Source: Aaosphaeria pasadenensis
Taxonomy: Eukaryota; Ascomycota; Dothideomycetes; Pleosporales
Length of the DNA stretch: 64,000 bases
NCBI GenBank assembly: GCA_022813625.1
Contig: JAKLMB010000006.1
Location: 682,001-746,000, forward strand
Reading direction: 5' to 3'
The notes beneath the pieces are model-generated. The model was not told the DNA's origin. It did no database searches and worked only from the letters and a program-made list of their open reading frames with translations. Numbering within the stretch: position 1 is the stretch's first letter; every line of letters begins with the position of its first letter. Positions 45,479 to 58,372 of this stretch are shown piece after piece. The position numbers and the translations under genes were made by a program.

Positions 45479-48400
45479 ATGAGTGGCCATCTCTGGAAAT
45501 CATACTTTGAAGATGATGTCGATAGCTTTCGACATGTCTTGCAAAATGCCTCCCATACCCCGCGTCCAGGAACACAGAAAAGCTTCGCTAGCTGGCAGGG
45601 CGGAAGCCATGGCGCGGCGATGAACAGCAGTCCGGGTAGTTATGGCATGTCACCCATGCTCAACTCCAAAGGGCGGAGGGCTCTGAACCAGGCACCTGTC
45701 GCCCTGACTCGGTCGGACATCAACAGTCGCGATGGAGCGGGAATGACAATCCTACATCATGTCGCATCTTCGACGGCAGAGAACGCCGCCGCGTTTGCGC
45801 AGGCGCTGTTGGAACATTCGTTGATTGATTTGTATATTCAAGATACCGAGAACGGTTGGACATCCCTGCACCGCGCTTTTTATTTTGGAAACATTACCAT
45901 CGCGCGCCTGATCCTTAATAAGGATACGCAGAATATACTTGGCCATAACTCAAGTGGTTTCAATCCTCACGCTCGCGGTTTGGTCAAGATCAAAGATAAA
46001 GAAGGATACGGTCCCCTCGATCTGTTCGCATTGACCATCAAAGATAGAACACTACAACCGGAGGAGGCCCCCCGAAATGATTCAGATTCCGACGACGAAT
46101 TGGCATATGGTGACAGTGGTGATTGGGATGACGAAGCGAGGGGAAGGACCATCGTCCCACCTGTACTGTTGAGCGGCGACGAAGTCTTCACGTTCGGTAG
46201 TAACAAGAATGTGACCCTTGGGTTCGGTGACGAGGATGATCGCCAATTTCCGGAACGTATCACTCTTAGAAGACCGGACCACTTGCTTCAAAGGTTTTAC
46301 CGGGAGCATAGAGAGGCGCGACTGCAAGCGTCATCTTATATGAATCAATCACTGCAAGAGTCCGAAGTCCTTCATCCGAGATCGTTGGATGAGCTGCCAG
46401 TTCGGATACGGAATACTCCGATTGTCACCCAGGATGTACAAATGTCCAAGTTGCATACTGCGGTACTCACCACTGATCCTGTATCCAATCTGTATATGTG
46501 TGGCCATGGCGCAGGCGGTCGCCTCGGAACCGGTGACGAATCGACCAGACACCAGTTCACCTGCATCGAAGGGGGCGGATTGAGTCAGAAGAAGGTCGCT
46601 GCAGTGGCACTAGGGCAGAATCATACGTTGGCTATCTCTGACGAAGGAGAAGTCTTCTCTTGGGGCAACAATGCTTTTGGACAGTTGGGATACGTACTTC
46701 CAAAACCCGCCCTCAAGGAAGATGATCCAATATCGACTCTCCCAAGACAGATTTACGGTCCATTGAAACGAGAGATCGTGATCGGCATTGCAGCATCACG
46801 GATACATTCAGTTGTTCACACGGCAACTTCTCTGTATACGTTCGGAAAGAACGAAGGTCAACTCGGTATTGTTGCTTCCGACGCTCGATCTCTTGACAGC
46901 CAAGTGATACCCCGGAAAGTCGCCGCATCTTTGTTCTCGTCTCCAATTTCATCTGCTTCGGCCATTGATGGAGCCACTATATGTTTACTTGAGAATCGAG
47001 AAGTTTGGGTATTTGCCAACTTTGGTTATGCAAGATTGAACTTCCCATTGGATGGATTCACACATCCGTTCTTCAGGGAGAGCTGGCTCACGACGAAGTA
47101 TGATACCACACCTAATCAGATCAAGAAGATCACAGCAGGTGGCGATACAGTCTGCGCGTTATCATCGGCAGGAGAGGTTTTCACAGTCGCACTCAGTCGT
47201 CGCTCTGAAACGGGCACAGACGCTGACACTTCGACTACAAATCCTAAGCAGATACGAGGTGCTCTGTCGACACCGTATCGTATATGGTCGGCTAAGAGCA
47301 GCCATATGGCTGCGAGAGATGTTGATGTAGACCACGATGGCTCGATCATTTTGACCACCCAGGCCGGCACAGTCTGGCGGCGGACAAAGCGAGCCACACT
47401 CAAGAATGCAAATGTCTCCCGCACTACAGACAACAAACCGAAGGATTATAAGTTCCTGCGAGTTCCCGGCCTCACTCGTGTTATTGGGGTTCGTGCTTCC
47501 GCTTTTGGCGCTTACGCGGCCATTCGGAGGGACTGTAATGTTACCAAGACCCAGATTGGAGTGGACGAGCCCAACATCTGGAAAGATCTTGCTTCTTTGG
47601 TCCCACTCGGCGAGCTTTTCGAGTTCCACGAAGATAGCGAAGATGAGAATCCTACTCCGAGGTTCTGGCAACGCCCGTCGAATGCACAGTCGCTGCGAAA
47701 GCGCACGTTGCAGTCCAAAGACCTCGAAACTGAAGTGACAGACGTTGTGCGCCGAAAACTGTTCTCCTCGGAAAACTCGTACGACATGGTACTGGGGACA
47801 ACACTCAGTGATGTTCGCATTCCAGTGCACGAATTCGTTTTGGCTGGACGCAGTCGCGTCATTCGGGATGCTATGCTTGACTACCGCGTAGGCGGCAAGC
47901 CCATAGATATACCTGAAGTCTTGTCCGTCACTGAGGTTGATGGCAAACTAACGGTCTTGTTCCAAGGAGTGGACTTCCTCACTGTCTTCAACATGGTCGT
48001 CTACATCTACACTGACTCGATTGTGGATTTCTGGAACTATACGCGCCAATATCCAAAAATGGCTTTCAGGTACAGGGCAGTGCGTGTGGAGCTGATGAAG
48101 GTAGCGTCAAAGCTAGAGATGAAACAGCTCGAACCAGCAGTACGGCAAATGGTGAGTCCTATACGTTCCTTGGATAAGGACATGGTATCTGCCATCAAGG
48201 ACCAATCCTACTTCGAAAGTGGCGATGTCATTGTCGAACTAGCCGATGGGGAGAAACTCCTTCACTCAGACATACTATGTCAACGATGTCCATTCTTTGA
48301 AGGCCTCTTCCGAGGCCGTGCTGGTGGGCAGTGGCTCGCTGGTAGACGCACTGAAGAGTCGAGACATACAAGGGTCGATCTCAGCCATGTGGAGAGTGAT

Positions 48401-50490
48401 CTGTTTGAACTGGTTGTTCGCCATATCTACACCGATGCCGGAGAGGAAATGTTTGATGACTTCACAAGCGAGGATCTCAATGATTATCTTGCTCTTGATG
48501 AACTCCTCGACCACATCATGGACATCATGTCCATTGCGAACGAGTTGATGCTAGATCGGTTATCGCAAATTTGCCAAAGACTGATAGGCCGATACGGTAA
48601 GTTTGAGAATTGATATTATAGAGAGAAATTCTCACAGCGAAATCAGTCAACTCTCGGAACGTATGCTCGCTTCTCAACGCCATTGCACCCAGCTCTGTAG
48701 CCGAATTCAAAGACGCAACCCTCGAATACGTTTGTCTGAGTCTGGAAGCTGTCTTGCAAAATGGGTAAGATTTCAATTACCGATTTGAGAAACTCGCTCT
48801 AACGTGATATAGTTCTCTGGATGAAATGGATGACGAAGTTCTCCTCGATCTCGATGCTGTCGTCCGAGATAATCAGTTGGCAACCCTACCATTTGCGAGA
48901 AGTGGACGGGCCGAATCGCTACTATTTGATAAGTATCCCGACCTCGCGGAGCGAATCGAAAGAGGCAAACGTGCAAGGATTGATGCCATTGTACTCTCTA
49001 ATAAGTTTTCTGACAACGATGGAACGACATCTGCCTCCTTCAGAGCACAGAGTCTTGAAGAGGTCGCGGCTTCACCATTACGCCAGCGTAACCGCCGAAA
49101 GTCAAGAGACGCAAAATTGACAGACAGCCCTTCTGCGACACCTGCTCTTCGAGGCAAGACTTCCGTGCCAGACCTCATGTTCGAGATGTCGGATGGAGAA
49201 GACGACGAACTCGATAGTCGTAAGCCCATATCTCCGCCTCGTTTTCATAAAGACCATTCTGCTGCATCGTTGGCCACATCTCCTGAGGAATCATGGCCTG
49301 GTGTCTCCCGCAAACAATCTCTTCAAGCAAGTCTCGTAACAAGAGAGACTATTTCGTCGTCGCCATTGCAAGCACCTATTGACTCACGAACGCCGGATCG
49401 GCCATGGGGTGTGGCTCCGTTGGGTGGAGATAAGCTTGACCTCAAGGACATTATGAGCCAGACCGCAACAGACAAGCCCTCCAATTTGACCATTGGACTC
49501 TCGCAGCAAAGCAAAGAGGACCGCCCTTCAGGGTCCTTTCAGGCGAAGGTCTCCCAGAAAGAACGCAAGCGACAGCAACAGTCCCAGCAACTCGGACACC
49601 CATCCAGTCTCAACAAACCTCAGCCAGTGCCGCCTACAGTCTCTCCATGGCAGGCCATGTCACATCGAAAGTCCACTCCAACAGGTAGCCCTGTCGTCGT
49701 TCCAACGCCACCACCTCGGACGACCAGCACACCCCAATTGACCATGCGCCAGACCATAGCGAACAATGGAGCAGGGTCATCCAAACAGAAGACGCCGTCA
49801 ACACCGTCGCAATCTGCACGAAAGCCGTCCACTGGCGGCCAACAGGCAGAAAACCGGCCTTCACCTGCCTCTGGTCCTGGAATGGCCGTTTCCACCACGC
49901 CAATTGCGACCCCGCATTCAGTGCGTCACATTCCTCTACCGTCACACTATCCAACATCGCCAAGTCAGCATCTTAGCATGATTGAGATTCTCTCTATGCA
50001 AGAGCTAGAGAAACATCACATCAAGGACGCTGCATCTAAGCGAAGCCTACAAGAGATCCAACAAGAACAAGAGTTTCAGCAATGGTGGGATCAAGAGAGC
50101 AAGAGGGTCATGCTGGAAGAAGAGCAACAGAAGAGGGCAGCAGAGAGGGCAGCTAAAGCCAGTCGTGGTCGAGGCAGAGGTCGTGGTGGTAGAGGAGGCA
50201 AAGCAACCAAAGGCAAAGACAAGAAAGAGGACAACGAAGAGGGGCGGGCGAAAGCTAACAAGAACGATGCTGGCCCTGTGAACCCGAAACCTGACTCGAC
50301 AGCTGCAACATCCACACCAAGACAGGATGGTAATGATCGTGGACGAGGCAAAGCCAAAGGTCCGAGAGGACGCGGAGGGCCTGGTGGCAGAGGTGGTGGT
50401 CGAGGTTCAGGCGCGACGGTCAAAGAGAACACAGCTCCGCCAGCAACACCTCAAAAACAAAGCGGTGCCACAAGTACAAATCACTCGTAA
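45479..50490 (+). CDS. IBTK-like protein with ankyrin repeats, RCC1 repeats and two BTB/POZ domains
   Basis: Exons are 45479-48596, 48647-48764 and 48813-50490, giving 1637 aa. Ankyrin repeats lie around residues 85-150 (GMTILHHVASS, GWTSLHRAFYFGN). RCC1-type units follow at about 230-460 (VFTFGSNKNVTLGFGD, LYMCGHGAGGRLGTGD, VFSWGNNAFGQLGY, LYTFGKNEGQLGI). A first BTB domain starts near 767 (YDMVLGTTLSDVRIPVHEF) and a second near 915 (GDVIVELADGEKLLHSDIL). The C-terminal ~500 residues are disordered, with a helical Glu/Gln/Arg-rich stretch and an RGG-rich tail (RGRGRGRGGRGG). The order ankyrin-RCC1-BTB-BTB is that of animal IBTK, a substrate adaptor of Cul3 ubiquitin ligases. A Cul3-adaptor role in this fungus is inferred. 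The tiny middle exon restores the helical region after the second BTB. Confidence 0.9.
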
Positions 50491-50976
50491 GCAACGGCTT
50501 AACAGATAGACATTTTGCGGGGTCTCTCTCTTCGTTCCTACATGATCTATCGCATTTAGAAGTACATATTCCGTACATATATGCATTATGTCCTAATGCT
50601 GTAACATAAAAGTATATATACCATAATCGCAACTTTTCCAAGCATGGCTCCCAAAACGTTGTCAGATAATATTGCTTAACCAAAAATAAAGAATCCTAAC
50701 TATAAAACATGAAATATAAGTAGCCAGACATTCCCACATCCGTTCCAAACCCCCTCCCTGCATTCCGACCACCTTTCCGACCGCCGACACCATCAACAAG
50801 ACGCCACAGTACAAAAGACCCTCCGCCAAGACAGAACACCTCTCCACAATTAAAGTCCAAGCTCACCTCCGGGGGCACCTCCAATGCAGCATAACCTCCA
50901 CGATTCGCATTCGTACCCGTCTCGCACATGCGCGCCATGCCGCTCCTCTCCCTCTCCTCACACTCCCTGGTACGCA
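50491..50976. other. Intergenic region between the IBTK-like and TAPT1-like genes
   Basis: AT-rich 3' flank (to about 50710), then C/A-rich sequence leading to the next start. The frame of the next gene stays open upstream to an ATG at 50884, so 50884-50976 could be an N-terminal extension rather than leader. Confidence 0.55.
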
Positions 50977-53900
50977 ATGAACAGGGTCGACGAAGCGAGG
51001 CCGCGCAAAGCAGCGCAGCAGTCCCGAGCGACTGAACAGCAGCAACAGCTACCGACGCCGTCGGTGTCTCCCGAGCCCGAGGACGTGGCTTCCCAACGGA
51101 ACAACGACGACAATCACAATGGCGTCGAGCACAGCACGAAGCATTCGAACCCCCCAACAGCCGGAGGCGACGAACTTTCAAAAGATGGAGGAAGCAGCAC
51201 ATCGAACGGAGGTCTAAAAGTGTCGTCCACCACGGCCGGCAGCGGAGTAACGACGCCCACACCCGGAACATCCAACGACGAAGCAGTGCTATCGGACGCA
51301 AGCGATAAGGGTACGAGCGCGAGGATGGCATCGATGCGGCCACACCCCACGATCAAGCGGCCCGGCGACGGGCGGAGGAGGAGCAGCGTCACGGAGCATG
51401 AGAAGATGCTCAAGCTTAGCCCGAAGCAGATCCACGAGCTGACGAGCGAGCCGGCGAGTATTCCTGTGCGTGCGGCTACGCCTATACTTGAAGATGTGTC
51501 GGAGGGTGGTGGGGAGGAGTCAGGGAAGGGGTTGGGGGTTGGTCTTGAGCCGGCGTTGGAGCTGCCGGAGGGGGGAATGGGTGGTGGTGGTGATGGGAGT
51601 GGGGATGTGAACGTTGATCATGTGGAGAGGAGGGGCCATGCATCGTCAGTGTCGAGATTGCATAGCTTGAAGCAAGAGAAGGAGGCTATCGTTGCTGTTA
51701 AAGCGAACGGCATGGAAACGCGGTCTGGACGCCCGACCATGAGCTCGAGATCCATGACTACGCCTTCGCTCGTCCGGAGGAAGACGTCTACACATAGGCA
51801 GGCGCACGACGGAGATGCGGAGAAGAGGGCATCTAGACCTGTGCTTCCGCCGCTCAATCTCGAGCATAACAATAAGGATAATGTCCCAGGTATTACCAAC
51901 AACAACCTACGACCATCCGTGAATCCGGAAAAGGAGAGAGATCCTTCACCAATGCCCACTGGAATGCCCCTACCCCCATTCTCAATACCGACGTTTCTCT
52001 CGCTCGAACTTTCTGGCAACAGACCGTCACCTTTGTACATATATCGTCCTTCGAGTTCCGACTTCCCCTATGAATCGTCCAAGATCAAGTACGAAAGGCT
52101 GGTCAATTTTCTGTTCTTGCCTCCTAAACTCGAGGCCATCCTTGGTTTTGGATCACTGGCTTGTCTCGATGCATGGATGCATGTTCTCACCATCTTGCCG
52201 CTGCGTTTCCTGCTCGCAGTCTGGATCCTGTCGAAGTGGTGGGGCTCGGTGATCATCAAGGAGATTCGCGATCTGTGGAACTTCGTTTACAGTGGGCTGG
52301 GCCGCGTATGGAGGAGGCGGAATATGAGTTCAGAAAGCCAGACTCCGACGCCAAACCTCGCGACACCGGCCGATGAGGTGCCTCCTACACGCTCACGTAG
52401 ACCGTCAGTGTCGGCCACGCTGAGTCCGACCCAGGCGACTAATGCTGGTTCCAAAGAGAACGGGATGACACCGCAGAGCATTGCATTCCCAGAGCTCAGA
52501 GAGAAGCGGAAGCGCCTCTCACGGTACCGACATCGACGGACGAAATCGACGCCTTCTGCCTTGCTCCCGAGCCACAAGGCGGATATTCTGAAAGGCCTCC
52601 TTGTCATCACTAGCTGCGCTGTTCTTATGCGGTTCGATGCCAGTAAAATGTATCACAGCATCCGTGGACAGGCGGCTATCAAACTCTATGTCATCTACAA
52701 CACCCTTGAAGTGTGCGACCGCCTGCTCGCTGCGGTCGGTCAAGATGTTCTGGAATGTCTCTTATCACGCGAGACTCTCGATCGCAATGCTGATGGGCGA
52801 AGTAAGGTCATCCGCCCATTCTGGATGTTCGTGCTGGCTCTTCTCTACACGGTTGCCCATGCCACTGCTCTTTTCTACCAAGTCATCACGCTCAACGTGG
52901 CAGTCAACTCGTACTCGAACGCTCTACTCACCCTCCTAATGTCGAATCAATTCGTCGAGATTAAGGGTACAGTGTTCAAGAAGTTCGAAAAGGAGAATTT
53001 GTTCCAGGTCACCTGTGCGGATATCGTTGAGCGGTTCCAGCTCTGGATGATGCTTCTCATCATCGCCATGCGTAACATTGTCGAGGTCGGCGGCCTCAGC
53101 ATTCAGACCAGCAGCGAGCCTTCATTCTGGCGGACAGCCTTCGGGGGTAGTAGCAGGAATGCGACGGCGCCCTTCACCGCCTCGAGTATGATTCCGCGCA
53201 GTTTTACGATATTCCCTACATGGATCGGACAGGTGCTGAACCCGTTCCTGCTCGTGCTCGGCAGCGAGATGCTCGTCGACTGGCTGAAGCACGCCTATAT
53301 CACCAAGTTCAATCAGACCAAGCCAGAGGTGTACAGCAAGTTCCTCGACGTCCTAGCAAAGGACTACTACTCCAATGCATTCACCGACCCCAACCTCACC
53401 CGCCGTCTTGGACTCCCCGTCCTGCCCCTCGCCTGCCTCTTCATCCGCGCCGCCATCCAGACCTACCACATGTTCATCGCAACCCACATGCCGCTCCCGT
53501 TCCCATCCACCGCAACATCCCTAACCTCCTCCTCTGAACCCACGACCTCCTCCCCCGCCACGACCGCCGCCCTCGCCCACATCGACCAAATCTTCCGCCG
53601 CGCACTCGGCCGCTCGAGCTTCGGCGCCGGCGTATCCACCTCCCAATCCGCCTGGACATCCTGGCTGACCAGCTGGACGCTCGACGACTTCATCGCCTCT
53701 GCAACCATGGCCATGGTCTTCCTCGTCCTGTACCTCGTGCTCCTCGCCTTCAAAATCCTCCTCGGCATGTTCCTCCTGCGCGTCGCGCGCGACCGCTACC
53801 ACACCATGCACACCCGTGAGAAGCTCAATGTCGAGACGGGCGGGAAGCGCATCGGCGGCTGGGGCGTCGTCGACGTCTCCGAGGACCAGCGCAGGTGGAT

Positions 53901-54042
53901 ATACAACGACGATCCCGAGGGACTGAGAGCCATGCGGGAGCGAGACGAGAGGCAGAGGAAGAAGGATGAGAAGGAGAGGGAGGGAGGAGCTGGGTTCGGA
54001 CATGTGAGTCGGTATGCTATGGTTGCTAAGAGGATTTGGTGA
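50977..54042 (+). CDS. TAPT1/Emp65-family endoplasmic-reticulum membrane protein
   Basis: A single-exon gene of 1021 aa from the ATG at 50977; an in-frame ATG at 50884 would add 31 residues. The start at 50977 (MNRVDEARP) is preferred because the extra segment is short and His/Pro/Cys-rich. The N-terminal ~330 residues are disordered and Ser/Gly/Glu-rich. The TAPT1 domain begins around IPTFLSLELSGNR (near residue 336) and runs on through YERLVNFLFLPPKLEAI, KADILKGLLV, MYHSIRGQAAIKLYVIYNTLEV and LLMSNQFVEIKGTVFKKFEKENLFQ. Several hydrophobic membrane segments are visible, including FWMFVLALLYTVAHATALFY and a last one near residues 910-935. The tail is charged and cytosolic-like. Yeast Emp65 pairs with Slp1 to protect folding soluble ER proteins; animal TAPT1 affects cilia and skeleton. 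The fungal role is inferred from Emp65. Confidence 0.9.
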   Translation: MNRVDEARPRKAAQQSRATEQQQQLPTPSVSPEPEDVASQRNNDDNHNGVEHSTKHSNPPTAGGDELSKDGGSSTSNGGLKVSSTTAGSGVTTPTPGTSNDEAVLSDASDKGTSARMASMRPHPTIKRPGDGRRRSSVTEHEKMLKLSPKQIHELTSEPASIPVRAATPILEDVSEGGGEESGKGLGVGLEPALELPEGGMGGGGDGSGDVNVDHVERRGHASSVSRLHSLKQEKEAIVAVKANGMETRSGRPTMSSRSMTTPSLVRRKTSTHRQAHDGDAEKRASRPVLPPLNLEHNNKDNVPGITNNNLRPSVNPEKERDPSPMPTGMPLPPFSIPTFLSLELSGNRPSPLYIYRPSSSDFPYESSKIKYERLVNFLFLPPKLEAILGFGSLACLDAWMHVLTILPLRFLLAVWILSKWWGSVIIKEIRDLWNFVYSGLGRVWRRRNMSSESQTPTPNLATPADEVPPTRSRRPSVSATLSPTQATNAGSKENGMTPQSIAFPELREKRKRLSRYRHRRTKSTPSALLPSHKADILKGLLVITSCAVLMRFDASKMYHSIRGQAAIKLYVIYNTLEVCDRLLAAVGQDVLECLLSRETLDRNADGRSKVIRPFWMFVLALLYTVAHATALFYQVITLNVAVNSYSNALLTLLMSNQFVEIKGTVFKKFEKENLFQVTCADIVERFQLWMMLLIIAMRNIVEVGGLSIQTSSEPSFWRTAFGGSSRNATAPFTASSMIPRSFTIFPTWIGQVLNPFLLVLGSEMLVDWLKHAYITKFNQTKPEVYSKFLDVLAKDYYSNAFTDPNLTRRLGLPVLPLACLFIRAAIQTYHMFIATHMPLPFPSTATSLTSSSEPTTSSPATTAALAHIDQIFRRALGRSSFGAGVSTSQSAWTSWLTSWTLDDFIASATMAMVFLVLYLVLLAFKILLGMFLLRVARDRYHTMHTREKLNVETGGKRIGGWGVVDVSEDQRRWIYNDDPEGLRAMRERDERQRKKDEKEREGGAGFGHVSRYAMVAKRIW

Positions 54043-57000
54043 GGTAGTGAGGGAATGAGATGCTGTGTATCATTTACTCTCTACTTGTGTATCATCTTAC
54101 GATGTGGGATGAAAGAAGTGTTATTGCCGATCATGTGGTATCTACATAAAATATCTTAGAATTAGAGTTACCACAGACAGGACAATGAAAATGGGTCTCC
54201 GCGGTGTAAGATAAAATAAGGTTAAAGTGAATTCACAAAGCTTCCACTTCATACATATAGTGAGCTGGCTGAACGGGAACTCGATGAATCTCGTACACTC
54301 TCTTTTTCTAGAAGAACGAAAAAATAGGAAGGATTTGTAAATCATGATGTGTATGTAAATGGGCATTATGAAGGTAAATTGAACATACACATCAAAGGAA
54401 CCATACAAGAGGTGATTTACAGATTATAGCATTATATAAATGACACACCATCATCCATCCATCTATCTGACCTACAAACATCCAAAAAGAACCACCGCCC
54501 TCCCCTTTCCCTCTTTTCTTTTCATTCCCAGCCCTCCAACTGCCGTGTCTCCAAACTCACGGGAGGTAGACAGCTGCCTTTTCGGCACAGCATTACGCTC
54601 GGTGTGAGTGATTTGAATCACTGTTGCATAGATGAATCCGTTCTGCGAAAGAGAGAGGTTTATGTAGGTCATTTTCGATAGGGAAACAAGGGGCGTTAAG
54701 GTGGTAGGTGTGAGTTGGCATAGATGTCCGTGTGAGTTGTTATGGAATGTTTTGTGCAGCATTTTGGATCACTAGGTGTGTTGTAGGGAAACTGTGTATG
54801 TGTATGGATGTTGAATTTATAGGGATGTACAGAAATGCATAGACATATAGACACTTAGATTCACAGACATATTGACATAAAACATAACAAGACATAGCCA
54901 TGCAGATATACTCCGTATAGACATAACGACAGATAGACATACATCAAGTCTTTCTTACTTCCCTCACATTAGCTGCCACAAAATCCACGTCCTCCTCGTA
55001 AAAAGCAAACGAACAAACAAGCCAGGTACCAGTACTTCGCAACCTCAGAACTTCCCACCCTCCTCCGTACACCTCCATCACATCACCCAAACCCATACCC
55101 ACATATACGAGCACAACAAAACACCACGTGGAGCGGAACCCAACCCAACGTCCAAACTAACGCACGACATACATCCACCCCTCCCCCCCTCGTACCACCT
55201 CCAACACAAACGGCCGAAAGAAAACAAAACACCTCAGATCCATCCCCTCTCGTCCCTTGTCACGCAGATCCGGGTCCCTCAACGCCGCCCCTCGGGTCCT
55301 TCATCACACATACTCTTGACCGCTGTGTCGTGTACTTTAGCCACCGAATCGTAAGGTTAGTGGCGTATGTACGGAGCATATTGGAGCGAAGCGAGTCCGA
55401 GTGGGGTGGAAGTGGGAAGCGGGAACGGAGTGTGTGTGGGTGACGGCAGTTTTCGATAATTGGAACGGGATGCCACATGGGAAGGAGGGAAACAGAGGGG
55501 ATCGACTAGCTGCTTGGGGTAAATATGCAAACGGGTTTGTTTTGGTTTCCGATCTGCGTAATGCTGGGCTGGGTACGAGGGGGTGAGTATGTATGCATGC
55601 ATGGTCGTTATCGTATGGTACTGTACGTGCGGTGGTTACGTACTGTAGGTATGGAGGATGGGATGGATACCTAGGATGGGATAGGATGGTAAGGTTCTTT
55701 GTTGGTATCATTGACTAATGTGGATATCTGTATCGTAATGTATGTATACGAAAGATAGGAACATGAAGCAAAGAATCGGACATGACACTCTTGTTGAGTA
55801 AGTTCAAGTCAAGGGCTTCTGTTGAGCGGAAGGTATTCCGCCACGGTGAATATTGTGGATTCTTCATGGCAACACTGTACAAGTTCAGTATGTGGACCGA
55901 GCTATAACAGGGTTTCTTATTGTTATTGGTATCATATTCATCATCGATGTAGACAGGCGGGGCGGGCGTGAGAAGTGGGGGCGTGGAATTTTTGATATTG
56001 GAATGATTGAGTGTGGTGTTGGGCGGACTTGGAATCCAATGGGATGTGTAGGAGTGAGTGATGTGATGCAGATGATCTATGTACATACGATGTACATGTG
56101 CGGCGGAGGTAGACTACTGTATGTATGTAGCTCGATTGGGGATGCGTGGGTTGGATTCGTGTTGTACGAAATGATTGCATGGATGATGGGTTTGAGTTGG
56201 GATGTCGGGATCAAGGAATGGTGGTGGTGGTTACTATGGATAGAGAGGCGTGGTTGCGAGGTGGGACGACATAGAAGAATTTCTTGGTCGCAGATGGGGT
56301 CAATTGATCTGTCGTACAAATGGAATGGGCGCTGCGAGCGGTGAGTATCCATGTCCTTGTGAGCACTTGGAACCTGGAGTAAGCAGGACGATCCATTCAT
56401 CATTCAATTGAACTCTGATGTTTTCCAATATCTTATTCCAGAAGACTGCCGGATCGGGACTAGAGTTACTATGGATTCATTAAAATTGGTATCAATCTGA
56501 TCTAAACGGCGTCAATCAACGGTGATCAAGATGGTCAAGATCTTGGTTGATTGAGTACCACTTGGATCTACCCTGTCACTTGTTACATCATTCTACAGGT
56601 ACCAAGATATGTTTCCATCTACCTTCCCAAGCCGATATGATGCTGATGATTCATCTCCACATCGATGACCGACAGAACGACTAGAAGCAATTCCTGTGCC
56701 ACTCGGGAATCTACTTCAGGCAATCCTGCCATCCCCAATCTTCGTCTTCACAACCTCACCCTGTGGGGATGTATTAGTTACCTCCCCAAGCCTCACACGA
56801 CGAGCATGAACCCGTTCGAGTAAGAAAAGGCGCCCAACCCGGAACTATTAACACCAATTTGCCACAAACAGATGCCTAATCCTCTTGGCCATATGTACGC
56901 AAAGCATGCAAGTATGTAAAGGCACCTTGTCACTGTACCACGATACCAAGCTACGGTCCACGGCAACGGCCACGGTCGGACATCGTCCCTCGAGTCCGCA

Positions 57001-57068
57001 CGCTCCATCGCTCGCTTCGCCTCGTTTAGATCCCCGATCCCCCCCTCTCCCCAATTAACGAACCGCAC

Positions 57069-57099
57069 TGTACTCCGTCGTCAATTTGCACGGAGTACA
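57069..57099. repeat. Perfect 10-bp inverted repeat built on the TACTCCGT word
   Basis: The arms TGTACTCCGT (57069-57078) and ACGGAGTACA (57090-57099) are exact reverse complements, separated by 11 nt. The word recurs singly at many other intergenic places in the window. It could be a protein-binding palindrome or a trace of a small element. Confidence 0.75.
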
Positions 57100-57531
57100 A
57101 TGATCTCATAGCTACCTGTGGAAGTCTGGATAGCCTCATTGATGGCTGACTGATTCCGAATTCTCCGGCAAGGCGGAGAGCGGCCGCTGGGTACTGACTG
57201 CCGCTTTGAGAAGTTTCCATAGCACACAGGCAGACACAGACACAGAGACACACATCATCTTCAACATCATCATTGTTGGAGATGTTGCTGGGATCTGGGA
57301 GTTGGACTTGACTAACCCACCAAACCCGCCCATTACCTCACCCCAACCTCACCTTACCTAACCTCAAGACTAGGTACCTACCTAATTGCATCAAACTTCC
57401 CGAACGGGACATACCCTCGTTTGCCTTCCCCTTCGCCAGAGTAGCCAACTACGTTTTCATGAAAAGCTCTTACGTGAAAGCTTGTGGTAATCCCCCACAG
57501 TAAGTATCACTGACACGGCACGGCAGAGTAC

Positions 57532-57554
57532 GATCTGATCTGATCTGATCTGAT
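57532..57554. repeat. Pentanucleotide tandem repeat (GATCT)4
   Basis: Four exact GATCT units plus a partial one, a simple repeat in non-coding sequence. Confidence 0.85.
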
Positions 57555-58295
57555 GTAAGCCCGTCTCCCACCCTCTCCATAATTGCAGCGTATGGACATA
57601 CAACATACGTCTAAGCGAGGGGATTACCTGATGCATACTCCTCCGTACATTGCACAATCGCAATTACAATTGCAATTCAAGTTCTCCGTACATCAATACC
57701 ACAACACAGGGAACCATCTCTCCCAAATTCAAAAGGGGAGAAAAGGGGGCAACTGCAATTGCCGTAGGGAAGCGAAGCGCACATCCTCCTTTCGTGGCGG
57801 TTGGAGGGCTAAATATAGAACATGAATGATGCTCTGAGATGATGCTTTGACTGGTTTCTCAACATGCGGAGGTATTGTAGCGATGCTGCTGTTTCGGCGC
57901 CGGTCGTCTGGGTGTCTGTGTAGGTTATGTATGTACCTATGTATGTGGGCGCGTGCGTGCGTGCGTGTGGCCCAGGCGGCCGCGTTGGTGGTGGTGGTTG
58001 TTCTGTTGGGTTAGTGGTAGGGAGTACATACAAGGTAAGAAGGGATAAATCAGTTAGTTACACGGCAGATGATGAGATGGATGAGGAAAGGAAAAAGGAA
58101 AAAAACGTGGTTGAGATGTTGTGTAGCATAGTAGCATAGCATTAGCATGATGCGGGAGAGCAATGACTGTGTTGCGAAACGGTGCGATACGAAGACCAAC
58201 AGCGGGCCGGTTCTTCGTCTGGCCGGGCCGTTTGGCGGTGCGGTGCAGTGGTCTTTCTAGATTCATGGCGTTTTTGGTGTTGTTGCAGAAGGCGG

Positions 58296-58372
58296 AGATG
58301 ATGACGGAGATGGTGGTGAGGGTGGTGAACCGTGAGGATTATGGTGATGGTGGTGATGATGGTGATGATGCG
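58296..58372. repeat. GATGGT/GGTGAT-type degenerate triplet tract
   Basis: A purine-and-T tract built from GAT, GGT and GAG triplets with little else. The frame on the minus strand reads as poly-His/Pro, a typical by-product of such a repeat rather than a gene. Confidence 0.7.

Noticed and set aside
47162..47830. 222-aa minus-strand frame
   Set aside because: It is a shadow of the IBTK-like coding sequence with no recognisable domain.
50696..51343. 215-aa minus-strand frame at the start of the TAPT1-like gene
   Set aside because: Most of it overlaps the N-terminal coding region of that gene on the other strand. It is Arg/Cys-rich with no domain.
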